NCBI GenBank assembly: GCA_965112735.1
Contig: OZ218950.1
Location: forward strand, 4,030,001 to 4,094,000
From: Phaeosaccion multiseriatum
Lineage: Eukaryota; Ochrophyta, other classes
Direction of reading: 5' to 3'
DNA: 64,000 nucleotides
The notes below the pieces were generated by a model. It did not search any database and was not told the origin of the DNA. It saw only the letters and a list, made by a program, of their open reading frames with translations. Both the position numbers and the translations under genes were made by a program. This document shows positions 29,953-42,139 of the stretch, piece by piece. How positions within the stretch are numbered: the first letter of the stretch is position 1; each line of letters begins with the position of its first letter.

Positions 29953-30316
29953 TGTGTGTGCGCGTGTATGCGTGCGTCCGGTCGGTGGTAAGAGGATAGA
30001 TAGGTGCCAAAGAGAGCGAAACGAAGTAAAAAGCGAGTGGAAAGCCATTCAATCCATCAGATCAGGCATGAAGAGAGAAGAGAGAAGAGGGAAGTGGATG
30101 GGGGTACTGCGATTCCTTGTGTGAGAGAGAGGAGGTGGGGGGGGGGAGGGGGCTGCTTGCTCGGCATCGACGGTTCGGTTCAGGTGAGCGCTTGGCACTT
30201 TTGGCAAGCCATTTGGTGATGATACAGCAGTTGGTGGTACAGCAGTGCATGAGGCGAGTGGAGAAAGGGCCGGGCAAACCCACGCTCCAGCCAGCCAGCC
30301 AGCCAGCCAGCCACAC

Positions 30317-30353
<37 letters not shown>

Positions 30354-33300
30354 CACGTACACACACATACATACACACCCTGACGCACGCACACATACAC
30401 GCACACACTGACACACACACACACGCGCGCGCACACACACACACACGCACGCACGCACACACGCACATACGCACACGCACACGGACGTACGCACACACAC
30501 GCACACGAAAACATACATAGAGGTTCGCGCACACACTCCTTACCCGCTGCTAGGATGCGCATCTGCTCCACATCGTTGAGCAGCAGCTCCACTTGCTGCG
30601 ATAGCGTATTGTCGCACATTTCCTCGCCACGCCGCCACGACACTTGCGCTCTCTCCTTCGTCAGCTGACACGGGCGGGCATATGGGCAGGGACAGGTATA
30701 TGGGCAGGGACAGGCATATGGGCAGGGGCAGGCATATGGGCAGGGGCGGGCATATGGGAAGAGGTGTAGTCATATGGGGGTAGGTGATGGACATCAGTGG
30801 GTGCCACATCAGTGGGAGGTATTTAGGGTCAAGCAGCGGACGGGGGGCCACAGAATGTTTTTTCTTCTGAAGAAACGAGGAAGAACTAGAACAAGCAAGT
30901 ACAAGAAGAAGAACCAGAGCAACGACCCATCCCTTCCTCTCTTCCCCCCTCCCTTCCTTTCTCCCTCTCTCACCTTCCGCATGGCCCTGTTCCAAAGGAA
31001 GTTCAGGCTACCCAACCTCTTCCTGGTGACGCAACTATAGTGCCGCCAGAACCGTTGACACTTGCCCACTTGAGCTCTAAACTTCTTGAGGTATTGAAGC
31101 ATTTCAAGATTGCCCATGGACTTGAGCAGGCCTATCAACACGTCCGCGGACTCTCGTCGAATGGCATCTGTGGTGAGCGAAGTCAAAATGCCGTTGGCAA
31201 AGAGGGCGGGGGCAGGCATGGCGTCTTCACTGCCGAGGGCGCGTTGCTTGTGAGTCATCCAGCCGCGTTGGATGATGAGGGCGGCGGCTTGCATGCGGGA
31301 GGCTTTTTCTTCGGAGAACAGTATGGCCTTTGGGGAGGGGAAGGGAGGGGAGGGGAGGGGAGGGGAGGGGAGGGGAGGGGAGGGGAGGGGAGGGGAGGGG
31401 AGCTGAGGGGAGGGGAGGGGAGGGGAGGGGAGGGGAGGGAGGGGAGGGAGGGGAGGGAGGGAGTGTTTTTGAATATGGAGTGCACTATGCTTGTCTTGCT
31501 GGAAGGAGACGCAAGCGCATTGGCAACCCACGGACCCAGGAGACGACCTGTGAATGTCTCACAGCTTTATCCCCCTCCCCTGCATCCCCCCATCCCCTCC
31601 CACATCCTTTCTCTCCCCCTCTCCCTCCATGCCCCCCCCCTCCCCCCCCTCCTTCTCCCCTCCTTCTCCCCTCCTTCTCCCCTCCCCTCCCCTCACCCGC
31701 AAGTTCCACTGCCTGGCGCTGCGCACGCAAGCCATAAGTCGGATCCACTCTATCCGGCGGCGGGCGAGATCTCTCCGGTCTTGCTTGAGTTTCCGCCGCG
31801 CCTCGCTCTGGGAAGCCAGGGCGAGAAGCTTTGGGTATCGCAATGGAAAGGGAAGGGAAGGGAAGGGAAGAGTGAAACCGACAGGAGGGGGTAATAGAGG
31901 AGAGGAGAGGAGAGGGGCAGAGAGGGAAAGGGGGGAGGAGAGGGGAGGGGAGGGGAAGGGAAGGGAAGGGAGCGGAGGGAAGAGGAGAAGAGGGGAGGGG
32001 AGGGGAGGGGAGGGAAGAGGGGGGGAGAGGAGAGGAGAGGGGAGGGGAGGGGAGGGGAGCGGAGGGGAGAGGAGGGGAGAGGAGAGGGGACGAGAGGAGA
32101 GGAGATGAGAGGGGTGGGGAGAAGAGGAGGGGAGAGGCGAGAAAGGCGAGAAGAGGGCAGCAACAGTAGTAGCAGAAGCAGCAGAAGCAGCAGAAGCAGC
32201 AGTAGCACCAGCAGTAGAAGGAACACCAGCGGGGCAGGTGAAGGAGGGACGGTTGGCGGTTGACGAACGGTCCATGTACGCCCCCCCCCCCCCCCCCCGC
32301 CCATACATTCGCCTCGTCCGCACGAACGTACTTACACCCACACCGACCTTCTCCTTTGCCTCAATGCGGGCTCTTCGCCGTCGGATGGCCTCCCCGTGAG
32401 CTTTGCGCTTCCCTCTCCTTGTGGCAGGAGAGTCCTCTTCACCCTCAGCAGACGAGCAGGCCTCCCTGTGTGGTGGGGAGGATGGCAGAGCGGTAGAGGG
32501 GAACGGGCGGACAGGGGCAGATACACTGCAAGCTTAGCAATGGCTTCGGTAAGATGGTCAGACAGTGGCAGCGGCAGGGCTAACGGTTACACAACTTTAA
32601 CTTAACGTTACACAACGTTACACAATGTGGGGATCCGAGAGGGCAGGGGCAGCGCTCTCGCCACAGCTCTCACGCCAGCCCTGTAGATAGTGTCAAGCAC
32701 TGACATACACAAGCGTGCGGCCTAACACCCGGTACCAGAGCACTGGTCCATGATCCTCATACCAGGTACCTCCTCTCCCCTCCTCTCCCCTCCCCCTCCC
32801 CTACCTGGCCGCCGATCCCTCGCCCCTCCCTTTTAGCCCTGGAGCCTTCCGATGGCGTCTCCTCCGCAAGGTATGTACAGCCACAGCCTCATTATGCGCA
32901 ATGAACGCCTTCTCCGTGTTACGGAGCTCCGTCAAGCGGGCCTCCAGCGCTTTGCTGTGGAGGGGAGAGGAGCAGGTGGGTGGGTGAGTGGGTGAGTGAG
33001 TGAGGCGTTGGGGGGTGAGGGGGGTCAGGGGGGTTGGTGGGGCGGAGGGGTCAGGCCATGCCCCTTGCATTTTTGGGGAGATGTCATGTCCTTCCGCCTC
33101 CACCCACTCTCAGCCGCAGCCGCAGCGGGTTAGGAAGCCCACATGCATCAGTGTTTGTCCGCCCCCACAGTCCCACAGCAGTCCCACAGCAGTCCCACAG
33201 CAGTCCTACAGCAGTCCTACAGCAGTCCCACAGCAGTCCTACAGCAGTCCTACAGCAGTCCTACCCAGGGGGGGGGGATGGTGACGATGTTACTCACCTC

Positions 33301-34139
33301 ACGACGGCGAGAGGACCGCCCTTGGCGATCGCTGTGGTCCCGGAAGGCTTGGGTAGTGAGTCCATGACTCTCTTGGGCAAAGAGACGCCCGCTCCTCCTC
33401 CTCCTCCTCCTCCTCCTCCTCCTCCTCCTCCTCCTCCTCCTCCTCCTCCTCCTCCTCCTCCTCCTCCTCCTCCTCCCCCTGCTCCTCCTCCTCCTCCTCC
33501 TCCCCCTCCTCCTGCTGCTGCTGCTCCTCCTCCTCCTCCTCCTCCTCCTCCTCCTCCTCCCCTGGACCTTTCTTCTAGTTGTTGTATCCCCCCCCGCTGC
33601 TGTTGCTGCATTGCCATAGATGCCTTGGCTGAGGCTGAGGCTGAGGCGGATGCGGAGCTTGTGTGTGTGTAGTCCGTTGCGTAAGAATCAACGCTGCCCC
33701 CCCTTCCCGCCCTTGCTCTGCCTCCTTCTCCCCCTGCGCCCCCCCCCGGAGCAACCTCAACCCGCCCAGCCCCGCGTGAGTGGTATTGGCTCATCTGAGG
33801 CTGGCTGTAGTCAAGCGTGTGGCTGTGAACCCCCCTAACGGGGCTGTTAGAGCTGCCGCCGCCGCCGCTTCCGAGCTGTGCTTGTTTTTCTCCTTCTCTT
33901 GCTCCTCCTGCTCCTCCTCCTTCCTCATCTTGTCTGAAGCTGCCCCCACGGAGTTCTCCCTCTCCGCCCCGCGAAAGATGCAAGTCCTTCAAGCTGCTGT
34001 CGCCGTGCTGTATGGCCCACTGCCTCTCCTGGTGCTTGTGGTCCTGCTTGTCTTCTGCGGCCTTGAAACTCCTCTGCCCCGGCAACGACAGCTTCCCTCC
34101 AAGACCAAGAATTGACACCTTGTTGACCTGAGAAAGTAC

Positions 34140-34189
<50 letters not shown>

Positions 34190-34593
34190 GTGTGAGTGTG
34201 AGTGTGCGACGTCGACAGCAGCAGCCACGGGAGCAGCAGCACGAGCAACAACAGTAGCAGCACAAGGAGGAGCTCATGTACAGGTAGAGAGTTGGTGGTG
34301 GTGTGAGTGGTCTGCTGGAGGGGCTTGGCACTGACTGTACTGTGCCCCTCCATGGCAAAGGGGAGTAGAGGAGAGGAGTGAGTCGCATGTTGCCGTGGCT
34401 CCTCCTCAAATCACAACAATGCCCTTACTCACTCGAAAGCAGAACGGCTTGGTCGTGGGGATTTCCGATTCGGGATCGTAGATCGGAGGCTGTAATGGAA
34501 ATGCCGCGACAGTTTCATCAGTCGCCGCTGTGTGGCCACGGGCACTTCTTCCCGGAGTACGCTGAGATGGTCAATGCGCACAGATGATTGCAT
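27273..34593 (-). CDS. Large IQ-like / coiled-coil protein of unknown function
   Basis: Ten exons are well supported and stay in frame: 34127-33298, 32954-32805, 32465-32336, 31828-31697, 31327-30974, 30664-30544, 29822-29483, 29034-28917, 28509-28029 and 27634-27273 (1,005 residues). The 5' end is tentative: ATG at 34593 with exons 34593-34433 and 34339-34282 restores phase and gives about 1,078 residues. Visible parts are a poly-Gly block (about 60 residues, CTC repeats 33389-33560), basic helices ([39 protein letters not shown]), IQ-like helices ([18 protein letters not shown] and [18 protein letters not shown]), [34 protein letters not shown], and a C-terminal block [21 protein letters not shown]-like helices suggest calmodulin-type binding, as in many axonemal proteins; this is inference. 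No enzyme motif is seen. Confidence 0.65.
29880..29950. repeat. (GT)n tract in intron
   Basis: About 33 GT units, just outside the exon 29822-29483 of the IQ-like gene. Confidence 0.95.
30300..30535. repeat. (CA)n/(CACG)n tract in intron
   Basis: Imperfect CA dinucleotides with CACG variants lie beside the donor at 30543 on the minus strand; a CCAG tetranucleotide (30284-30312) precedes. Confidence 0.9.
31330..31462. repeat. (GGGGA)n pentanucleotide tract in intron
   Basis: About 25 GGGGA units adjoin the acceptor of exon 31327-30974; on the minus strand the tract is CCCCT, and its end CCCCAAAG is the acceptor. Confidence 0.96.
31845..32150. repeat. Degenerate GGGGA/GGAAG purine tract in intron
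   Basis: About 300 bp almost purely purine on the plus strand, with GGGGA, GGGAA and GAGAG blocks; pyrimidine-only on the sense strand before the acceptor at 31829. Confidence 0.9.
33168..33265. repeat. 11-bp tandem repeat CAGTCCYACAG
   Basis: Eight to nine tandem copies of CAGTCCYACAG with C or T at one position, inside an intron of the IQ-like gene. Confidence 0.92.
33389..33560. repeat. (CTC)n coding tract (poly-Gly on minus strand)
   Basis: More than 50 CTC units with CCC and CTG variants encode the poly-Gly block of the IQ-like protein. Confidence 0.95.
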
Positions 34594-34914
34594 TGATCAC
34601 CAGTGTTCGCAAGTACGGGATTGGTTACGCAAATGCAGGAAGAAGAGGAAGAGAGCGACACGGGGGGGAATGGGTTGGGAGGGAGGGGAGGAGGGGAGTG
34701 AGCGAGGGGGGCAAAGGTGGCAGAGAGGCACAAGTGAAGATGAGGGTATGATACAAGAATAAACGACTTCTCCACAACGTTCAGGCTGGCTACCTATTCA
34801 CAGCTGTAAAGAATTCAGCACGAAAGTGGTACATCTGACCCCCTTGCTCTACTCTACAACCAGAGGCCCCATCCTGCGTTTCCGTGGTAAGGAAATGGAA
34901 AGAAGATGGCCTGC

Positions 34915-35730
34915 TCAATTCCGACACAGCCCCTCCTCTTGTTTGAGGCTGTTGACCCGATCTTCCTAGAAGAAGCATATTCTCTTTCTCTCCTCGCCCT
35001 CTCGCTCTCTTCCGGCCCTCTTCTCTCCCTTCTCTCCTTTCTTACACACACACACTTTTTCTCTTCTCTCCTTTTCTCTCTCTCTTTTCTCTTTCTATCT
35101 CTTTCTATCTCCCTCTCACGCTCCCTCTCTTTCCTTCTCTCTCTCTCACTCTCTCCGCACCTGCCTCTTGCCCAAAGTCGCTGGCCGTGCCGTGGCAGGT
35201 GGTCGAGGGGAGACTGCCGCTCCGCCGGCGGCTGCCTCAGTCGACCCATCCCCTGCACTGCCGGTTCGAGCACTGTGGGAGGGGTGACATGAAGATGAAG
35301 ATATCCGGGGTCGACCACGACTCCCTCCAGACGGCCCCCGGACGCTCGTTTTTGTACTGGCTGGTGTGACAAGCCCCACTTCCTGGTACCAGGGCAGACA
35401 CGCGTCTCTGTCCTCTCCCTTCTCATCATCGCTGACGTCCTCGCCGTCCTCGTCAGCGTAGCAGTTCTTGATATCACAATTTGGATCCGTGTAATCAGAA
35501 CCCTCCGTTCCTGCCGCAGATATCGCCCTCCGCGCCAGTTGCTTCGCCTTGCGCTCCTCTTGAATGAGTCTGTCCAGATCGCGCGAGTACCACCAGCGAC
35601 ACCACTCGTGTTGCAGGTGGGTGGGCAGAAGCTCAGGGTCAAGCGGCTGCTGAGAGTCCTCAGTGTAGCTGTCGCTACGGTGCATCAGATACATCAGCGG
35701 CCCTACGCCAGCCTCCTCGGACATCACCAT
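34915..35730 (-). CDS. Small orphan protein, acidic N-terminal half
   Basis: Two exons: 35730-35161 and 34965-34915, giving about 206 residues. The start is the ATG of MVMSEEAGVGPLMYLMHR at 35730. An aromatic and charged block follows (HLQHEWCRWWYSRDLDRLIQ, then KAKQLARRAISAAG), then an acidic part with three Cys (DPNCDIKNCYADEDGEDVSD), then a Ser/Pro/Arg-rich tail. The second exon adds EDRVNSLKQEEGLCRN before a stop and is required by phase after a GTGCGG donor. No family is recognised. The intron (34966-35160) is a TCTC-rich pyrimidine tract. A T run (35820-35840) lies 90 bp upstream. Confidence 0.55.
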
Positions 35731-36555
35731 CGGAAGCAAAGTTGCCGCAAGGACGGAAGTGCAGAGGGAGTATGAGTTTCAGTGTGAGGTGTGAAACTGT
35801 GAAATTGTTTCAGTTTCAATTTTTTTTTTTTTTTTTTTTCTCTCTCAACTAAAACTGCTTAATTTTGTGTAAGGGGGGGTAAATGCGATTTCCAGGGGGT
35901 GCCAAAGCAGGGCAGGCAGACGCGTCTGCCTCGCCCTTACTCCCATCCACCCCGTTGGATTCCCGATAACCCCACTCGTCCCCCCGGGCCGGGCGGGTGG
36001 GAAAACTTTTGCTGTCGCTGCCGTATCCTTCTACGCGGTGGACTGCTGGGCTGCTCCGCCCCTTCGCTGTCCTCCTCACCGCGCTGAGCTAGGAATTTGG
36101 ATTTTGGGCGGTACCCCCTAAAATAGGGATTTGGGATTCTGGTGGCCTCTGCAGGGCGGATTCCGCTTTCTATCCCCCTCCTCCTTTTCCTCTGATTACT
36201 GAATACTATTATGGCGCCGGCCGGCCTGATTGATCCCTGATTACTGATTACAGCCGGTGACCAGCCGGCCTGATTACTGATTATAGCCGGCGCACACCAT
36301 TCTTCTTAGAGTTACAGTTTCTTAGGTTATCCTCCTTCGCTCTATCCTTCCTTCCCTCCTTCGCTCCATCCTTCCTTCCCTTTCCTCTCCATCCCTCCTT
36401 CCTTCTTTCCTTCCCTCCCTCGCTCTCTCGTTCAGTATTCCCCGTCCGCTTAGTCTCTTTTACTCACAACCCGCTTGTGTTGAAGGCGAAAACAAGTCAC
36501 GGAGTTTACCCTCGGCACACTTGCGCCTGCGCTGCTTCACATGTTGGTAATTCAT
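35731..36555. other. Intergenic region with T run and CCGGC-flanked repeats
   Basis: Between the orphan gene start and the stop of the amidotransferase-like gene, both on the minus strand. It holds a 20-bp T run (35820-35840), two copies of a cassette with CCGGCCTGATT and ACTGATTA(C/T)AGCCGG (36219-36292), and CCTT-rich DNA (36340-36425). No gene is seen. Confidence 0.65.
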
Positions 36556-37368
36556 TCACATGTTTGAATGCACCTTTCGAAGCCTTGCCTGTAGCGCGCG
36601 AATGTTTGCCTTTGCCTAGGCACAAAGCGGGAGCGACAAAGGGCAGCGCAGACGGAACGAGCGAGCTAGCGAGTTTCAGCGAGCGAGCACAGCGATGATG
36701 ACAAGCCAATGGTGATGATGACAGGCAAAATACTGATGATGACAAGCCAATGGTGATGATGACAAGCCAATGGTGATCAAGCAATGGTGATAATGGCAAG
36801 ACGAGAAAGGCCAGGAGAGGAGGAGAGGATCACATGTCCCTCGCAGAGGATCTGTGTGCGTGTGTGTGTGCGTGTGTGTGCATGCATGAATGGGTGCGCA
36901 GGTGAGTGGGTGGGTGTACGTGTGTACCTTGGAGGAGACTTCCTTGCCGCCGTGCCCCGCAGCGCTCACAGGGGCGGCCGTGGTGGCCACGCGAAGGTTT
37001 GACTGAAACGATCCACGCCATTCATTGCCATCCATCGGCATCCACAGGGAGAGAGAGATGGATGAGAGCAGTAAGCAGGAGAGTCCAGCAGAGTCCAAGA
37101 GGGTGGGGAAGAAAGGGCAGGGGCGTTGTGAGGGGAGGAAACGGGGGCGAGTGGAGCGTCGCGGGGGCGGGGGGGGGGGTTAGCCGACAAGAGGGATGGA
37201 TGGCAGTGGGTGGAAGGGGGGGGAGGGAGTGAGGCAGGGAGGCGACATGCGACGTCAAAGTCTCGAGCCCTCTGAAGGGAAAAAAGTGTAAGGAGAAATG
37301 GCTTGGTTGAGGAACAACAGCAGCGGGTCAAGTCGTTGGCGTTCCTTCCCTCACACACACAGGTACAA

Positions 37369-37414
<46 letters not shown>

Positions 37415-39315
37415 GCGAGCGGGCGATGTCCCACGACTCCCTTCCCCACGGCGTGGAACAGTCCTTGGCCATGGCGTGGAACGTTACGCAGAAGGCGAGG
37501 TACCTTAAGAGAGAGAGTGGAGCATTGCATGGGATAGGGGAAGGGCAAGGGCAGGGACAGCACCGTCCAAGCACAACATGATATCAGTAATTGGCGAGGC
37601 GCTCAATCATAACAGCCGGCAAGTCCGGCCCGAGTTGGCGGAGGTTGCTGAGATGGCAGAGGATGGCAGCGTCAGGTGGCATTCAATGGCAGGGGATGGC
37701 AGAGTCATTCCTATACCGAGGCTGTCTGGCCTGACACGGGCTGAGGGGGTCGGAGGGCTCCCTTCACCCAAAGCGAGGCAGGAAGCAAAAGTGCAACAAA
37801 GAGGCTTTGCTAACGCTGACCCATGTGCCTCTCACCTGTCCAAGCTCGCCACTCGGGACTCATAGAACAGCTGCTGCGGGATGCTCTTGTCCTGGATCTA
37901 ATGGGGGAGAGGAGCGGCAGGAAGGAGCAGGGGGAGGCGGTGCGTTGGTCAGGCGCGCAGGCGCAGCACGGCACAGCACAGCAGAGGAGAGGAGAGCACT
38001 TGATGATACAGTACAGCACAGCACAGCTGGCACAAGGGTGATGACAGTCACCTCACTCCATGCGGGCAGACGGACTTGCCCCTCATCATCACCCCTCGCA
38101 AGCATTCAAACAAGTCAAGGAGTGTTGGTAGTACAATGCACTTCAAAAGAGCCCAACCCCAGCTGCTCCTACTCCACCCGACTCACTCACTCCGTCCGCC
38201 CTTCCGTAAGCGTACGTACCGTTTGCGTAAGCTCGTCAAGCTTGGAGGTGAAGGCGAGGCGCTTGGCAGGGTCATGGATGGCTCTCCACGCCGCCGCATC
38301 GTCTTCGTCGCCGCCGCCGCCGCTGCTGCTGCTGGTGCTGTTGCCTCTCTCACCGCTGCTGCTGCTTATGCCCAGCATGGCCCTCCAGCCATTAGCAGGA
38401 GGGGGGGGTGGCTGGCTCTGTGTCTGATGCTCCTCCTCAGCACCACCGGGAGCCGGGGACGGAGGGAGGGGAGGGGAGGGGGGCGAGGAAGACATGGGCG
38501 CAGGTCCTGTTGAGACTTGCGCTCGCTCCTGCTCGTTACCCCACATCCCCAGCCTGCCCAAAAGCCTCAGGTGCTGGAGTGCTCGCCTCACCCATCGGCC
38601 CAGCCATCGGCCAGCGGCTCCTCCGCACCAAGCGCTCCCGCGACGCTCGTCGTCATCCCAAGCTGTTGCGCAGAGGGGGGCGGAAGGGAAGAGACAAGGG
38701 AGACAGGAGAGGTGCAACACACACAGACACATGCACACACAGAGGAAGGAACAAAGAAAACTTTGAGTGACGTCCCCGTGGGGGTGGAGGACTGGGGGGT
38801 CATTCAGACCTAAGTCACGCACTCACATACTCACTCACTCGCTCACTCATCCACCCACCGACCCACCCACCCACCACACCTACTCCCTCCCTGTCTCTCA
38901 CTCCTTCCCTTTTCTTCTGTTCCTAACTCGGCATACACACACACTGTCTCTTTTCCTCCTCTATGCGTTTCCCTACATCGGCACACCCATTCCCTTCCTC
39001 CTCTATGCCTGTCCCTATGTCTGACACGCACACGTGCACATACATACACGCACACGCACACGCACGCACATACACGCACACGCACACACACACACACACA
39101 TACACGCACACGCACACGCACACACATGCACGCACTCAAACACACACACACACATACACGCACACGCACACACATGCACGCACTCACACACACACACATG
39201 CACGCACACGCACACGCACACCCATGCACGCACACACACACACACACATACACGCACACGCACACGCACACCCATGCACGCACACACACACACACACACA
39301 CATACACGCACACGC

Positions 39316-39351
<36 letters not shown>

Positions 39352-42103
39352 TCACCCATCCGGACGCGTTCCTCGTTGGCGAGTTCGCTTCTCACAAGCA
39401 CTCTCTGCGCCTGCTGCCCGCGGCGGATCTCCTTGGCGTCAAGGCTCTGCAAGAAGCTCTGCAAAGTGCCACCTGAGTCGACAAAAGGGTTCAGATCGCA
39501 CGTGATAGATGGCAGTAGATGGTGACATCAATAGATGACATTCGATGGCTTGACTGACTGGCTGACGGGCTTACTTACCCTCAGGCACTTGGATGTTCTC
39601 CGCGTGATGTGCCCCGATAGGCAGATCCTCATAGAAAACCCTGAAGGGTTCCGTTCCGCCACCGTCAGCAGCGGACGAACGGGGAGAGGGAGAGGGAGAG
39701 AGAGAGAGAGAGAGAAAAGCACAAGCAGCTGTGAGCAGAACAGCCAGCGAAGCAAAAACCACCCCTTCTCAGCTCCTACACTCCCGCTCTCAGTTACCAG
39801 AACCGGAAGCGAATGGAAGCAACCAAAACCCATCCATCCGTGCCCTCGAGCGCGTGCCTCGCTCCCTGTGTCCTTCCCTCCCTCCCTCCCTCCCTCCCTC
39901 CCTCCCTCCCTCCCTCCCTCCCTCCCTCCCTCCCTCCCTCCCTCCCTCCCTCCCTCCCTCCCTCCCTCCCTCCCTCCCTCCCTCCCTCCCTCCCTCCCTC
40001 CCTCCCTCCCTCCCTCCCTCCCTCCCTCCCTCCCTCCCTCCCTCCCTCCCTCCCTCCCTCCCTCCCTCCCTCCCCCCCTCCCTCCCTCCCTCCCTCCCTC
40101 CCTCCCTGACCGACAGACCCAAAACCTGTGTGGCCCCGACCCATGCAATGAATGATGCGACTGACCAAAGAACCGACCAACGAACTATCGCCCCCCAGAG
40201 AGAGAGAGAGATCGACTGACACATAGCGAGCTTATTCTTCCTTACTCTTCCTTACTACTTCGAAGTACTACTTACCGCATGTTGCTGATGTTGCTCATCA
40301 TCCGGCGGCGCATGTACAGCCTGTTGGAGATGCTTGAGTCAATGCCCAGCGAGGAGTCCATCCCAAGCGAGGAAAAGTCCAGCCCCATGGAATAGTCCAG
40401 CGACTTCCTCGACAATGCTCCTCCTCCTCCTCGTCCTCCTCGTCCTCGCGGCGACTGGCCCGTTCTCCTTGCCCGGTCGAAGTCGCCAGTGCCCTCCCCT
40501 CCCCCTCCTCTGCTCCTCCCTCCCCCCCCTCCCCCTCCACCCGTGTCAGCGGATTCGTCGAAGCTCACAAGCGTTGTCTTTGAGGCAGGCCGGGGGATGT
40601 TCGCGTCTTTGCAGAATAGAGAAGGGAGGAGGAGAAGGGGGAGGAGGAGGAGGAGGAGGAGGAGGAGGAGGAGGAGGAGGAGGAGGAGGAGGAGCAAGAG
40701 GAGCAGCAGCAGCAGCAGGAGGAGGAGGAGGAGGAGGAGGACATAAGACAGAAACAAGAAGAGAGCGACGAGGAGAGAGCAGAGGTGAGGAGAAGAGAGG
40801 ATAGTTTTGCTGACGTAAGCCCGTACTTACCCTGCACCATTGCGGCGGGCCTCACGTCCCAAGGCTCCATCTCCACGGCGGCGTGGTGCCTCTGCTTCAG
40901 AGAGGCCTTTCGAGACTGCAGCCCGATGGAGCGGAGCATGGCCAGCGTGAAGGGCTTACGAGCATGCACCAGCCGAGCGTACACCTTAGAAGGGAGTGGG
41001 GTGGGGGGGGGTTGTTCGTACGCCGCAGTAAGGGGGTCAGGCAGGTCGTCAGTCGGCGGGGCAGGCCGGCAGATGGCAGTTGTGAGGGGGAAGGGGAGGG
41101 TAGAAGGGACGAGGGGAAGAGGAGCAGAGGCGCAAAGGCGGGGAAGAAGCAGCGGGGAGGGGCGGAGGGGCAGGCAGAGGCAGAGACAGTGGCAGTGGCA
41201 AAGCAGCGGAACAGCGGTAAAGTGAGCAATACCTCGTGTGTGTGTGCGGTGCGATGCGAATTGCGTACATGCGTGCTTGCGTGCGTGCGTGCGTACGCAA
41301 GTGGTGACCCCTTACATAGCATCACTCACTCACTCACTCACTCACTCACTCACCTCTTCGTCCAGGAAGGGCCTCCTGTTGGAGGGGAGGGTGACTGAGG
41401 AAGTGTTGTGGATGGCGGGCTCGAAGGGGCTGTGGCCCACAAAGAACACCTGTTGCGAGCAGTTTGGGTTTGGAAGGGATAGATATAGTAGTCAGGCAGT
41501 CATTCAGGCAGTCAGTCCGTCAGACAATAAGTCAGTCAGTCCGTCAGTCAGTCAGTCAGTCAGTCAGTCAGTCAGTCAGTCAGTCAGTCAGTCAGTCAGT
41601 CAGTCAGTCAGTCAGTGAGTGAGTCAGGCCTCCACACGCCACAGCACACCACGCACCACACACAAACATACACACTCACATCTACACACACGCACACACA
41701 CACACGCACACACACACGCGCACACGCACACAACACAAACACACTCACACACACACACGCACACACACACAATACACACACACACAATACACACACAAAA
41801 TACACACACACACACACACACACCATCCTACCTCGCAGCCCGTGCGAAAATTCTGAATGAAGGCCGCTTGCTTGACAGCCAGCAGCACCGTTGCCTCCGT
41901 CTTGGTCAGCGAACAGAGCCTCCCATCGGGCCTACCCACGGCAAGAAGGGTGCCCCGAGTGACGCGATGTGTGTAGCGGTGGACAAAGTGGTCGCTGCCC
42001 GATGCCCCGTGCACCTCTAGTCCGTTGAAGGAGTAGGACATGGAGAAGAGCTTGGAGACGAAGGCCTATGTGTGTGTTTGTGTGTGTGTGTGTGTGATTG
42101 CGT

Positions 42104-42139
<36 letters not shown>

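Noticed and set aside
30774-31894. Plus-strand Gly/Arg- and Glu-rich frames over the GGGGA tracts
   Set aside because: Intron repeats of the minus-strand IQ-like gene; the minus frames carry the spliced, non-repetitive protein.
34120-34353. Membrane protein starting [12 protein letters not shown] with a Leu run
   Set aside because: The Leu run comes from CTG-type repeats and the frame then enters a (CA)n tract; only a short part may be an exon of the IQ-like gene.
39528-40224. Frames reading GGRE or LPPS repeats on both strands
   Set aside because: They are the (CCCT)n tract read through; flanking true exons are on the minus strand.
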